This document shows positions 1 through 5,160 of a stretch of DNA of 5,160 nucleotides, piece by piece. Every line of letters starts with the position of its first letter. Position 1 is the first letter of the stretch. The stretch is taken from NCBI GenBank assembly GCA_045631075.1, contig JAZQUC010000155.1, positions 1-5,160 of the forward strand. The letters are read 5' to 3'. Below the pieces are notes generated by a model, which worked only from the letters and a program-made list of their open reading frames with translations, searched no databases and had not been told where the DNA came from. Origin of the DNA: Fimenecus sp045631075. Its GTDB lineage: Bacteria > Bacillota > Clostridia > Oscillospirales > Acutalibacteraceae. Position numbers and translations under genes: made by a program.

Positions 1-888
1 AATGTATATGCTGATTTCTGTGAAAACTACCTTGCAATGCCTGTTGTTAAGGGTGTAAAGACTGCGAAAGAACGCTTTGCAGGTGCAGAAGATACATATA
101 CTATCGAAGCACTTATGCACGACGGTAAAGCATTACAGTCCGCAACAAGCCACTATTTTGGTGACGGCTTTGCAAAAGCTTTTGGTATCCAGTTCCAGGA
201 TAAGGATAATAAGTTAAAGCATCCTTTCCAGACATCATGGGGTTGTACAACTCGTCTTATCGGTGCTCTTATTATGACTCACGGTGACAACAACGGTCTT
301 GTATTACCACCACATGTTGCACCGGTACAGATTGTTGTTATTCCTGTTGCATCTCATAAAGCAGGTGTTAAGGAAAAGGCAACTGAGGTTTACGAAAACC
401 TTAAGAAGATTTGTCGTGCAAAGATTGATTTATCAGACAATTCACCAGGTTGGAAATACGCTGAATATGAAATGAAGGGTGTTCCACTTCGTCTTGAATT
501 GGGTCCACGCGATATTGAAAATAATCAGTGTGTTGTTGTTCGTCGTGATACAAGAGAAAAGTATTTTGTATCTCTTGATGAGCTTGAAACAAAGATTCCA
601 GAACTTTTACAGATGGTTCACGATGGTCTTTACAATGCAGCACTTGAGCGTCGTAGCAATATGACTTATGTTGCAAATAATATGGACGAAATGGTTGAAA
701 TCGCAGAAAACAAGCCAGGATTTATCAAGGCTATGTGGTGCGGTGACCGTGAATGTGAAGATGCTCTTAAAGAACAGGCAGGTGTTACATCACGTTGTAT
801 TCCTTTCATTCAGGAAAAAATCGGTGATAAGTGCGTTTGCTGTGGCAAGCCTGCTGACAAAATGCTCTATTGGGGCAAAGCATATTAA
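1..888 (+). CDS. proS: Prolyl-tRNA synthetase, C-terminal part (5' end outside window)
   Basis: Charges tRNA-Pro with proline in the cytoplasm; a class II aminoacyl-tRNA synthetase. The frame is open from base 1, so the ATG at 37 is internal: residues before it (YADFCENYLAMPVVKG) are already typical of the family. About 295 of the usual ~480 residues are present. In order: end of the catalytic core with the HYFGDGFAKAFGIQF stretch, class II motif 3 (TSWGCTTRLIG, arginine codon 253-255), the anticodon-binding domain starting at LPPHVAPVQIVVIPV, and a C-terminal zinc domain. Four cysteines in C-x4-C...C-x2-C spacing (codons for CGDREC and CVCC near 739-843) match the zinc site I recall for Thermus ProRS, and the protein ends in tyrosine, as in that enzyme, whose terminal tyrosine reaches the active site. 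This marks the short, archaeal-type form without the editing insertion. It is followed by its own terminator, so it is transcriptionally separate from the genes after 1398. Confidence 0.96.
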   Translation, partial: NVYADFCENYLAMPVVKGVKTAKERFAGAEDTYTIEALMHDGKALQSATSHYFGDGFAKAFGIQFQDKDNKLKHPFQTSWGCTTRLIGALIMTHGDNNGLVLPPHVAPVQIVVIPVASHKAGVKEKATEVYENLKKICRAKIDLSDNSPGWKYAEYEMKGVPLRLELGPRDIENNQCVVVRRDTREKYFVSLDELETKIPELLQMVHDGLYNAALERRSNMTYVANNMDEMVEIAENKPGFIKAMWCGDRECEDALKEQAGVTSRCIPFIQEKIGDKCVCCGKPADKMLYWGKAY

Positions 889-920
889 AGTGCAGAATGA
901 AATAAAAACTCAAAATATAA

Positions 921-952
921 GCCGAGTGTTTGTAATGAATACTCGGCTTTTT
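921..952 (+). terminator. Intrinsic terminator of proS
   Basis: A 10-bp stem (GCCGAGTGTT at 921-930 with AATACTCGGC at 938-947, one G-U pair) closes a 7-nt loop and is followed directly by five T residues (948-952). It lies 32 nt after the proS stop codon, which is the expected place for a Rho-independent terminator on the + strand. Confidence 0.9.
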
Positions 953-980
953 GCATTGTAAAATAAAAGATAAATTATAA

Positions 981-1006
981 TTTGTCGGGATGACATCAAA
1001 TTAAAA
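981..1006 (+). repeat. Left terminal inverted repeat of the composite element
   Basis: It pairs with 1277-1302. The outer 13 bases are perfectly complementary and only two mismatches occur in the inner half (994 with 1289, and 997 with 1286). Confidence 0.8.
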
Positions 1007-1021
1007 CAGAAACAAAAACCT

Positions 1022-1099
1022 TGTAGGGGTCATTCACGAATGACCCGTTCCAAAGTGTGATGGTAACTTTATTCGGGCGATTCATGAATCGCCCCTACA
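1022..1099. repeat. Module A: TGTAGGGG/CCCCTACA unit with two perfect palindromes
   Basis: A 78-bp unit bounded by TGTAGGGG (1022-1029) and CCCCTACA (1092-1099). It contains two palindromes of identical design: GGGTCATTC-AC-GAATGACCC (1027-1046) and GGGCGATTC-AT-GAATCGCCC (1075-1094), each with 9-bp arms and a 2-nt centre. The two copies differ at both members of two base pairs, so pairing is kept. The 28 bases between them are not obviously structured. There is no coding potential. Confidence 0.8.
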
Positions 1100-1120
1100 T
1101 TACAATCAAATTAATAATAT

Positions 1121-1265
1121 TGTAGGGGACGATGAGTCTCGCCTGCCGGCTCGGTCGGTGCTTACTTCTAGCAGAGGTGTCCACCGGACACCCGCACCCT
1201 TCATCGTCCCGCTCTAAAGTTTACCGTCCACTTACTGCGGGTCGCTGTGGGCAGCTACCCCTACA
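1121..1265. repeat. Module B: GC-rich, strongly self-complementary unit
   Basis: A 145-bp unit bounded by TGTAGGGG (1121-1128) and CCCCTACA (1258-1265), clearly richer in G and C than the surrounding genes. Nested pairings are visible. GGGACGATGA (1126-1135) pairs perfectly with TCATCGTCCC (1201-1210). GGTGTCC (1176-1182) pairs with GGACACC (1186-1192) over a 3-nt loop. GGGTCGCT (1239-1246) pairs at 7 of 8 positions with AGCTACCC (1253-1260). The third hairpin and the 1126-1135 stem both compete with the outer TGTAGGGG/CCCCTACA pairing, so more than one fold is possible. It could be a repeat-family member or a structured RNA; there is no visible promoter of its own. I do not recognise it as a named RNA family. 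Confidence 0.7.
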
Positions 1266-1276
1266 TTTGCGGTTTA

Positions 1277-1302
1277 TTTTAATTTCATATCATCCCGACA
1301 AA
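1277..1302 (-). repeat. Right terminal inverted repeat of the composite element
   Basis: It is the reverse complement of 981-1006 at 24 of 26 positions and ends in CATCCCGACAAA. The candidate promoter for the downstream operon starts 37 nt further on, so the element stops short of the control region. Confidence 0.8.
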
Positions 1303-1338
1303 ACTCCAATTTGTTCTCTTCTTTATTTTTGTCATATA

Positions 1339-1367
1339 TTGAATTAGCAGTAAATATATGATAAAAT
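1339..1367 (+). promoter_or_regulatory. Candidate sigma-A promoter for the cyclase-chrA operon
   Basis: TTGAAT at 1339-1344 (-35) and TAAAAT at 1362-1367 (-10) are separated by exactly 17 bases, close to the vegetative consensus TTGACA-17-TATAAT. Transcription would start near 1374, giving a leader of about 24 nt, too short for a riboswitch. The region is very AT-rich, so chance matches are possible, but the position just ahead of the first gene of the cluster and after an upstream terminator supports it. Confidence 0.6.
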
Positions 1368-1385
1368 AATCTAATAAATTATTTT

Positions 1386-1392
1386 GGGGGAG
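1386..1392 (+). promoter_or_regulatory. Ribosome binding site that fixes the GTG start at 1398
   Basis: GGGGGAG lies 5 nt before GTG at 1398. An ATG at 1394 is only 1 nt from it and opens a frame of five codons ending at TGA 1409-1411, out of frame with the gene, so GTG is the better start. Confidence 0.65.
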
Positions 1393-1397
1393 TATGT

Positions 1398-2006
1398 GTG
1401 AAAATAATTGATATTTCAAGAGAAGTTTTGTCCTGTCCTGTGTTTCCTGGTGACCCTGTGGCAAGGCTTGAGACAATAAAAAATATAGGTGACGATTCTC
1501 CGTACAACCTCAGTAAAATCGATATGTGTCTTCATAACGGAACACATATGGATGCACCTTTGCATTTTTTACCAAATGGTTGTGATATTACAGAAGTGGA
1601 TATGGAGAAATTCATTGGTCCTTGTGCTGTAATTGAAACAAATGTGAGCGTAATCACAGGTGCAATGGTTGAGGAATATTTTCCAAGAAATGTGAAGAAA
1701 ATACTTGTAAAAAGTAACGGAAAAGCCGTTTTTCATGAGTCAGCAGCGTCAGAGCTTTATTATCTTGGCTATGAGCTTGTAGGAACAGACAGTATGACTG
1801 TTGAGCCAGAGAGTAGCGACGGAAGAACTCACAGAGTTTTTATGATGAATGATATTGCATTATTGGAAAACCTTGATTTAAGCAACGTTAGGTCAGGAGA
1901 ATATTTCCTTTGTGCAACACCAATAAAAATAGCAGGTGCAGAGGCAGCACCTGTAAGAGCAATTCTCATTTCAGATTATATTTTCTGGAGTGGAAATAAA
2001 CAGTAA
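1398..2006 (+). CDS. Cyclase-family metal-dependent hydrolase (kynurenine formamidase-like)
   Basis: A 202-residue soluble protein of the cyclase family (Pfam Cyclase, PF04199), which includes bacterial kynurenine formamidase KynB and various amide or lactone hydrolases. The signature H-x3-H-x-D-x3-H is intact at His46, His50, Asp52 and His56 (HNGTHMDAPLHF). By analogy with KynB, the first three bind metal and the last acts in catalysis. His145 and Glu157 have the 12-residue spacing I recall for the remaining KynB metal ligands. The N-terminal DISREVLSCPVFPGDP and C-terminal GAEAAPVRAILI are also family-typical, and the length is normal. It starts with GTG. No other kynurenine-pathway gene is in view, so a role in tryptophan breakdown is not supported. 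It is followed after 15 nt by paired ChrA-type transporters, which suggests the hydrolase handles a compound linked to their transport; the substrate is unknown. Confidence 0.88.
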   Translation: MKIIDISREVLSCPVFPGDPVARLETIKNIGDDSPYNLSKIDMCLHNGTHMDAPLHFLPNGCDITEVDMEKFIGPCAVIETNVSVITGAMVEEYFPRNVKKILVKSNGKAVFHESAASELYYLGYELVGTDSMTVEPESSDGRTHRVFMMNDIALLENLDLSNVRSGEYFLCATPIKIAGAEAAPVRAILISDYIFWSGNKQ

Positions 2007-2021
2007 AAGTAGGATGAAGAT

Positions 2022-2570
2022 ATGTTGAAAAAATTATTAACATTGTTTCTGACCTTTGCAAAAATAGGGTCAATAACATTTGGTGGTGGACTTACAATGT
2101 TGCCACTACTTACAAGAGAAATTGTCCAGAAAAAGAACTGGGCAACAGAAGAAGAGTTACTTGATTATTACGCTGTGGGACAGTGTACACCTGGTATTAT
2201 TGCAGTTAATACAGCAACATTTATAGGCTATTATCAGGCGGGAGTTTTAGGTGGCATTTTTGCAACACTTGGAATGGTAACACCATCTGTAATAATTATC
2301 ACGATTGTAGCATCTGTTTTGCAGAATTTTATGGATTACCCAATAGTTGCGTCAGCACTTTCAGGTATCAATGCAGTTGTTTGTGCATTACTTTCTCATA
2401 CAGTAATCACACTTGCTAAAAAAAGTCTTGTTAATGTGATTTCAGTTGTGCTTTTCATAATCGGACTTGTTGCTTGCTTTGTATTTGATATAACACCAAT
2501 TCTGCTTGTTATTTTTGGCGGTATTGTGGGTGTTATTTACAGTAAAATCAAGGAGGGCAAAAAGAAATGA
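2022..2570 (+). CDS. chrA: Chromate-transporter (CHR) family protein, half-size subunit 1
   Basis: A 182-residue membrane protein made of one CHR domain (PF02417); full-length ChrA has two in tandem, so this is one half of a split pair. Visible motifs are FAKIGSITFGGGLTMLPLL near residues 12-30, the GQCTPGIIAVNTATFIGY signature at 53-70, and GIFATLGMVTPSVIIITIV at 78-96, followed by hydrophobic segments around 112-132, 138-154 and 157-173. Family members are studied as chromate/sulfate-type anion carriers in the cytoplasmic membrane. Compared with its partner it has TPGI instead of TPGP and SGINAVV (residues 113-119) instead of SGIRPVV. The start is ATG 2022 with AGGATG just upstream. Its stop overlaps the start of the next gene by 4 nt (ATGA), which implies coupled translation and a heteromeric complex. 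Chromate is not an obvious substrate for an anaerobe; the true ligand is open. Confidence 0.9.
   Translation: MLKKLLTLFLTFAKIGSITFGGGLTMLPLLTREIVQKKNWATEEELLDYYAVGQCTPGIIAVNTATFIGYYQAGVLGGIFATLGMVTPSVIIITIVASVLQNFMDYPIVASALSGINAVVCALLSHTVITLAKKSLVNVISVVLFIIGLVACFVFDITPILLVIFGGIVGVIYSKIKEGKKK
2551..2557 (+). promoter_or_regulatory. Ribosome binding site inside the end of subunit 1
   Basis: AGGAGGG lies in the last codons of subunit 1 and 9 nt before ATG 2567. A second in-frame ATG at 2570 would be 12 nt away, so 2567 is the better start. The overlap points to translational coupling and matched amounts of the two subunits. Confidence 0.7.
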
Positions 2571-3139
2571 TGACCTTCTTGTATTTGTTTTTAGAATTTT
2601 TTAAAATTGGACTTTTCGCAGTTGGTGGTGGCCCTGCAACTATTCCATTCTTACAGGATTTAGCAAGAAGTGATTACGGCTGGTTTAATCCTGAAGAATT
2701 AGGTGTTATGGTTGCTATTGCAGAAAGCACACCTGGACCTATTGGCATCAATATGGCAACTTATGCAGGTTACAATGCAGGTTTTAGTGAATTTGGTCTT
2801 GCAGGTGGAATTTTTGGTGGTATAATCGCAACCTTGGGACTTGTAACACCATCAATCATTGTAATTATTCTTGTTGCAGGTTTCTTAAAGACCTTTAAAG
2901 AGAATAAGTATGTAAAGGGTGCATTTTCAGGCATTCGTCCTGTAGTTACAGCACTTGTTTTGTTTGCAGTTTTTGGAATTATCAAGCCGATTTTCTATGT
3001 AAACGGTGAATTTGCAATCTATGTAATCGCAATTGCACTCGTGCTTTTTGCACTTATGTTTATAAAGAAACTTAAAAAGTTACACCCTGCATTCTGGCTT
3101 TTAGTCGGTGCAGTTGCAGGTATTATTTTGAAATTATAA
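2567..3139 (+). CDS. chrA: Chromate-transporter (CHR) family protein, half-size subunit 2
   Basis: A 190-residue membrane protein with a single CHR domain, homologous to the preceding gene and probably its obligate partner. Motifs in order: FFKIGLFAVGGGPATIPFL at residues 11-29, the IAESTPGPIGINMATYAGY signature at 51-69, GGIIATLGLVTPSIIVIILV at 84-103, and SGIRPVVTALVLFAVF at 121-136, then two further hydrophobic segments near 149-166 and 175-189. It keeps the TPGP and RP positions that subunit 1 lacks. In full-length ChrA the two halves are fused and are thought to sit in opposite membrane orientation; the split pair probably forms an equivalent heterodimer. It overlaps subunit 1 by 4 nt and is followed after 9 nt by the methyltransferase gene. 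The substrate is an inorganic or small organic anion by family, but not determined by sequence. Confidence 0.91.
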   Translation: MMTFLYLFLEFFKIGLFAVGGGPATIPFLQDLARSDYGWFNPEELGVMVAIAESTPGPIGINMATYAGYNAGFSEFGLAGGIFGGIIATLGLVTPSIIVIILVAGFLKTFKENKYVKGAFSGIRPVVTALVLFAVFGIIKPIFYVNGEFAIYVIAIALVLFALMFIKKLKKLHPAFWLLVGAVAGIILKL

Positions 3140-3148
3140 GGTGTTTGT

Positions 3149-4495
3149 ATGTCACTTCAGAAAAATCAGGATATACAATTGAATATTGAGGGCTATACTG
3201 CCGAGGGTAATGGTGTGGGTCATTATAACGGACAGGCTGTGTTTGTTTCAGGTGCTGCGAAAGGTGACACAATAATTACTCATATTATCAAGGCAAAAAA
3301 GACTTATGCAATCGGCATTATAAAAGAGATTGTCAAGCCGTCAAAGGATAGAATTAAGGTTGATTGTTCTTGTTTCCGCTCATGTGGTGGATGTGTTTTC
3401 CGTCATATTTCTTATGAAGCAGAAAAAGAGCTTAAACGACAAAAGGTGGTTGATGCCTTTACTCGTCTTGCACATATTGATGTGCCTGTAAAGGATATAA
3501 TTACCTGTGAAACGGAAAGATACAGAAATAAAGCACAGTATCCTGTGGGATTTGAAAAAGGCATTGTAGCAGGTTTTTATGCACAGAAAAGTCATAGAAT
3601 AATTGACTCGGTGGACTGTGCTTTACAACCTGAAGAATTTGCAGAAATTGTGAAAATAATCAAAGCTTGGATGGTTGAATTTGGTGTACAGCCTTACGAT
3701 TCAATCAATCATACTGGCCTTGTGCGTCATATTTACATACGAAAAGCATTTGTTACAGGTCAGATTATGGTCTGCATTGTAATTAACGGAAATATTTTGC
3801 CTTTTGCAGACGAACTTTGTGATGATTTGATGAAATTTGAAAGTATCAAGAGTATTGTTATAAATGAAAATACAGAAAAGACAAATGTGATTCTCGGTAA
3901 AAATTGTACAACACTTTGGGGCGAAGATTATATTGAAGATGTGCTTTGTGGTGTGAAAATACGACTTTCACCATTGTCATTTTATCAGGTCAACCACGAT
4001 TGTGCAGAATTGCTTTATAAAAAAGCTTTGGAATATGTGGAGACAAAAGGGGACGAAACTGTCCTTGACCTTTATTGTGGTGCAGGTACAATCGGTCTTT
4101 CAATGGCAAAAAGTGTAGGAAAAGTAATCGGTGTTGAGATTATTTCTGAAGCTATCGAAGATGCAAAGGAAAATGCAAAACGAAATAATATAGAAAACTG
4201 CGAGTTTTACTGTGGTGACGCAAAAGATGCAGTAAAAATTCTTAAAGATAAAAATATCGAGCCTGACGCAGTAATTCTTGACCCACCAAGAAAGGGTTGT
4301 GACAGAGAAGTACTCGAATATGTTGCAGAAATGAATCCTAAAAAAATCGTTTATGTTTCTTGTGATGTGTCAACTCAGGCTCGTGACTGTGCAGTACTTC
4401 GTGAATTAGGATATGAAACAGTAGAAGTAACACCTGTTGATATGTTCCCACGAACAGCACATACAGAATCTGTCGCGTTGATAATTAAGAAATAA
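3149..4495 (+). CDS. rlmD: 23S rRNA (uracil-C5)-methyltransferase, RlmD/TrmA family
   Basis: A 448-residue SAM-dependent RNA m5U methyltransferase with complete domain order. A TRAM RNA-binding domain covers about residues 5-62. The Fe-S cluster cysteines Cys73, Cys79 and Cys82 (C-x5-C-x2-C) are joined by Cys157 (DSVDCALQPE). The SAM-binding LDLYCGAGTIGL is at 307-318, DPPR at 378-381, the catalytic cysteine in VSCD is Cys405, and the C-terminal FPRTAHTESV (434-443) carries the conserved glutamate Glu440 that serves as base. The family modifies U747 or U1939 of 23S rRNA (RlmC/RlmD/RlmCD) or tRNA U54 (TrmA). TRAM plus the Fe-S motif favours the rRNA enzymes; the exact target uridine cannot be read from sequence. 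The start is ATG 3149, with AAGGTG (3138-3143) overlapping the previous stop codon. It is housekeeping in nature and probably sits in the operon by position rather than function. Confidence 0.92.
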   Translation: MSLQKNQDIQLNIEGYTAEGNGVGHYNGQAVFVSGAAKGDTIITHIIKAKKTYAIGIIKEIVKPSKDRIKVDCSCFRSCGGCVFRHISYEAEKELKRQKVVDAFTRLAHIDVPVKDIITCETERYRNKAQYPVGFEKGIVAGFYAQKSHRIIDSVDCALQPEEFAEIVKIIKAWMVEFGVQPYDSINHTGLVRHIYIRKAFVTGQIMVCIVINGNILPFADELCDDLMKFESIKSIVINENTEKTNVILGKNCTTLWGEDYIEDVLCGVKIRLSPLSFYQVNHDCAELLYKKALEYVETKGDETVLDLYCGAGTIGLSMAKSVGKVIGVEIISEAIEDAKENAKRNNIENCEFYCGDAKDAVKILKDKNIEPDAVILDPPRKGCDREVLEYVAEMNPKKIVYVSCDVSTQARDCAVLRELGYETVEVTPVDMFPRTAHTESVALIIKK

Positions 4496-4500
4496 TATCA

Positions 4501-4506
4501 AGGAGG
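4501..4506 (+). promoter_or_regulatory. Strong ribosome binding site that decides the symporter start
   Basis: A consensus AGGAGG lies 9 nt before ATG 4516 but only 3 nt before the in-frame ATG 4510. The spacing favours 4516, which removes two residues (MY) from the longest reading. Confidence 0.7.
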
Positions 4507-4515
4507 AATATGTAT

Positions 4516-5160
4516 ATGGCGATTTCTTCATTAACAAAAAAGATTTTTATAACAGGTGATGATTGGTCAACGGAACCTGGTGAAAGAGCAAGCTATTATT
4601 CATATTTTGCAGGACAGAATATGATTTACACTCTCTTCAATGTGTGCCTGACTACATATCTTTTGTTTTTGGGCATTGACCCAATAAAATCAGCAACGGT
4701 TATGCTGATTGTAAAGGTTTGGGATGCTGTTAATGACACTCTTTTTGGTGTGATTTTTGACTCAATAAAGTTCAAAAGTGGTAAAAAATATCTTCCTTGG
4801 ATACGGATTTCAACTATACTTATTCCAATTGCAACAATACTGACCTTTATAATTCCGTCAGGTTCTTCACAGACGGTTAAATTGGCTTGGTTTGCTATTG
4901 CGTACATACTCTGGGATACCGCTTACACTCTTTGCGATGTTCCGATTTTCGGAATCCTTACATCAATGAGCCAGAGTATTGACGAAAGAAACACAATTCA
5001 GTCATATAAAAGTATTGCTACTTATGCAGGTGTTGGTATTACATCTACTCTTGCAACTGTTCTTGTCAGTGAAAAGGTGGGTATGAACTACGGTATGATT
5101 TCAATAATCATCTGTGTTATCGCCTTTGGGTTAATGTCACCTGCATCCTTCAAGCTTAAG
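4516..5160 (+). CDS. GPH-family (MelB-like) cation:sugar symporter, N-terminal part
   Basis: The first 215 residues of a membrane symporter of the glycoside-pentoside-hexuronide:cation family (MFS superfamily), open to the window edge; a full protein would be about 450-500 residues. The family imports sugars or glycosides with Na+, H+ or Li+. About six membrane segments fit residues 33-52, 57-82, 97-115, 122-140, 165-185 and 192-212. The WDAVND motif gives Asp70 and Asp74, matching the spacing of the MelB cation-site pair Asp55/Asp59, and CDVP gives Asp141, matching MelB Asp124. SQSIDERN at 152-159 is the usual cytoplasmic loop, and SGKKYLPWI at 88-96 corresponds to the RWGKFKPW loop. The N-terminus before the first membrane segment is longer than in MelB. 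It lies 20 nt after the methyltransferase gene with no terminator between, so it probably shares its transcript. The sugar is unknown; glycosidase genes often follow such carriers, beyond this window. Confidence 0.88.
   Translation, partial: MAISSLTKKIFITGDDWSTEPGERASYYSYFAGQNMIYTLFNVCLTTYLLFLGIDPIKSATVMLIVKVWDAVNDTLFGVIFDSIKFKSGKKYLPWIRISTILIPIATILTFIIPSGSSQTVKLAWFAIAYILWDTAYTLCDVPIFGILTSMSQSIDERNTIQSYKSIATYAGVGITSTLATVLVSEKVGMNYGMISIIICVIAFGLMSPASFKLK

Larger units (their letters stand above)
981..1302. repeat. Composite palindromic intergenic element with terminal inverted repeats
   Basis: A 322-bp non-coding element lies between the proS terminator and the next promoter. Its ends are inverted repeats: 981-1006 is the reverse complement of 1277-1302 at 24 of 26 positions, with the outer 13 (TTTGTCGGGATGA / TCATCCCGACAAA) perfect. 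Inside are two modules, each bounded by TGTAGGGG and CCCCTACA. The decamer ATCAAATTAA occurs both just inside the left terminal repeat (995-1004) and in the spacer between the modules (1105-1114). No convincing target-site duplication is seen: the flanks are ATTATAA on the left and ACTCCAA on the right. No transposase is encoded. The only open frame across it (1132-1347) looks like chance. From memory, GTAGGGG-type palindromes are frequent in intergenic regions of Clostridia; I infer a MITE-like or REP-like repeat family, mobilised in trans if at all. Confidence 0.75.

Noticed and set aside
401..676. Antisense and alternate-frame open frames within proS (for example 401-676 minus, 284-475, 479-664 and 668-961 plus)
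   Set aside because: The proS frame is unbroken and strongly family-like over the same bases; the other frames show no domain and no ribosome binding site.
981..1302. CRISPR array or intrinsic terminator reading of the repeats
   Set aside because: Repeat units are inverted rather than regularly spaced direct repeats, there are no spacers of even length and no cas genes, and the strong hairpins are not followed by T runs.
971..1312. Target-site duplication around the composite element
   Set aside because: Bases just outside the terminal repeats (ATTATAA on the left, ACTCCAA on the right) do not match, so an insertion footprint cannot be claimed from this copy alone.
1132..1347. Open frame of 71 codons across module B
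   Set aside because: It lies wholly over palindromic repeat sequence and runs into the downstream promoter region, lacks a ribosome binding site, and its composition (many Arg, Ser, Leu, Cys) follows from GC-rich repeat DNA rather than a protein family.
1368..1397. Riboswitch or T-box leader before the cyclase gene
   Set aside because: The predicted leader is only about 24 nt and no conserved leader motif is visible; the upstream structured DNA lies before the promoter, not in the transcript.
1285..1476. Minus-strand frame spanning the promoter and the cyclase start
   Set aside because: It overlaps the cyclase N-terminus and the AT-rich promoter region, with no recognisable domain or ribosome binding site.
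1398..2006. Naming the cyclase gene kynB
   Set aside because: The metal-binding motif is shared by many cyclase-family hydrolases, and no other tryptophan-degradation gene is in the window.
4626..4907. Minus-strand frame of 93 codons in the symporter region
   Set aside because: The plus strand encodes an uninterrupted GPH symporter with conserved motifs over the same interval, so the minus frame is a shadow.

Overview
The window looks like a chromosomal segment from a low-GC Firmicute, most likely an anaerobic gut-type Clostridia (Oscillospiraceae/Ruminococcaceae/Lachnospiraceae-like). This rests on AT-rich coding sequence, strong AGGAGG-type ribosome binding sites, tight co-directional operons, a short (archaeal-type) prolyl-tRNA synthetase, paired half-size chromate-transporter-family proteins, a Fe-S-type RlmD/TrmA methyltransferase and a melibiose-carrier-like sugar symporter. 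The taxonomic call is an inference from family content and style, not from a marker gene search.

Layout, all genes on the + strand. Positions 1-888 hold the C-terminal part of proS, which begins upstream of the window and ends at a clear intrinsic terminator (921-952). Positions 953-1397 are non-coding. Most of that stretch is a composite palindromic repeat element (981-1302) with 26-bp imperfect terminal inverted repeats. It encloses two modules, each bounded by TGTAGGGG...CCCCTACA: module A (1022-1099) with two short perfect palindromes, and module B (1121-1265), which is GC-rich and heavily self-complementary. A candidate sigma-A promoter (1339-1367) follows and opens the next gene cluster.

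From 1398 to the end of the window five genes run with gaps of 15 nt, a 4-nt overlap, 9 nt and 20 nt, and I see no terminator between them. They are a metal-dependent cyclase/kynurenine-formamidase-like hydrolase (GTG start), two half-size ChrA-family membrane proteins that probably work as a pair, a 23S rRNA m5U methyltransferase (RlmD type), and the first 215 residues of a GPH-family (MelB-like) cation:sugar symporter cut by the window edge. They are probably one transcript, though the last two genes need not be functionally tied to the first three.

I found no CRISPR array, tRNA, rRNA, transposase gene or defence system. The two things most worth a second look are the composite palindromic element and the cyclase + paired-ChrA cassette, whose real substrate is unclear. 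All individual protein families here are known ones.
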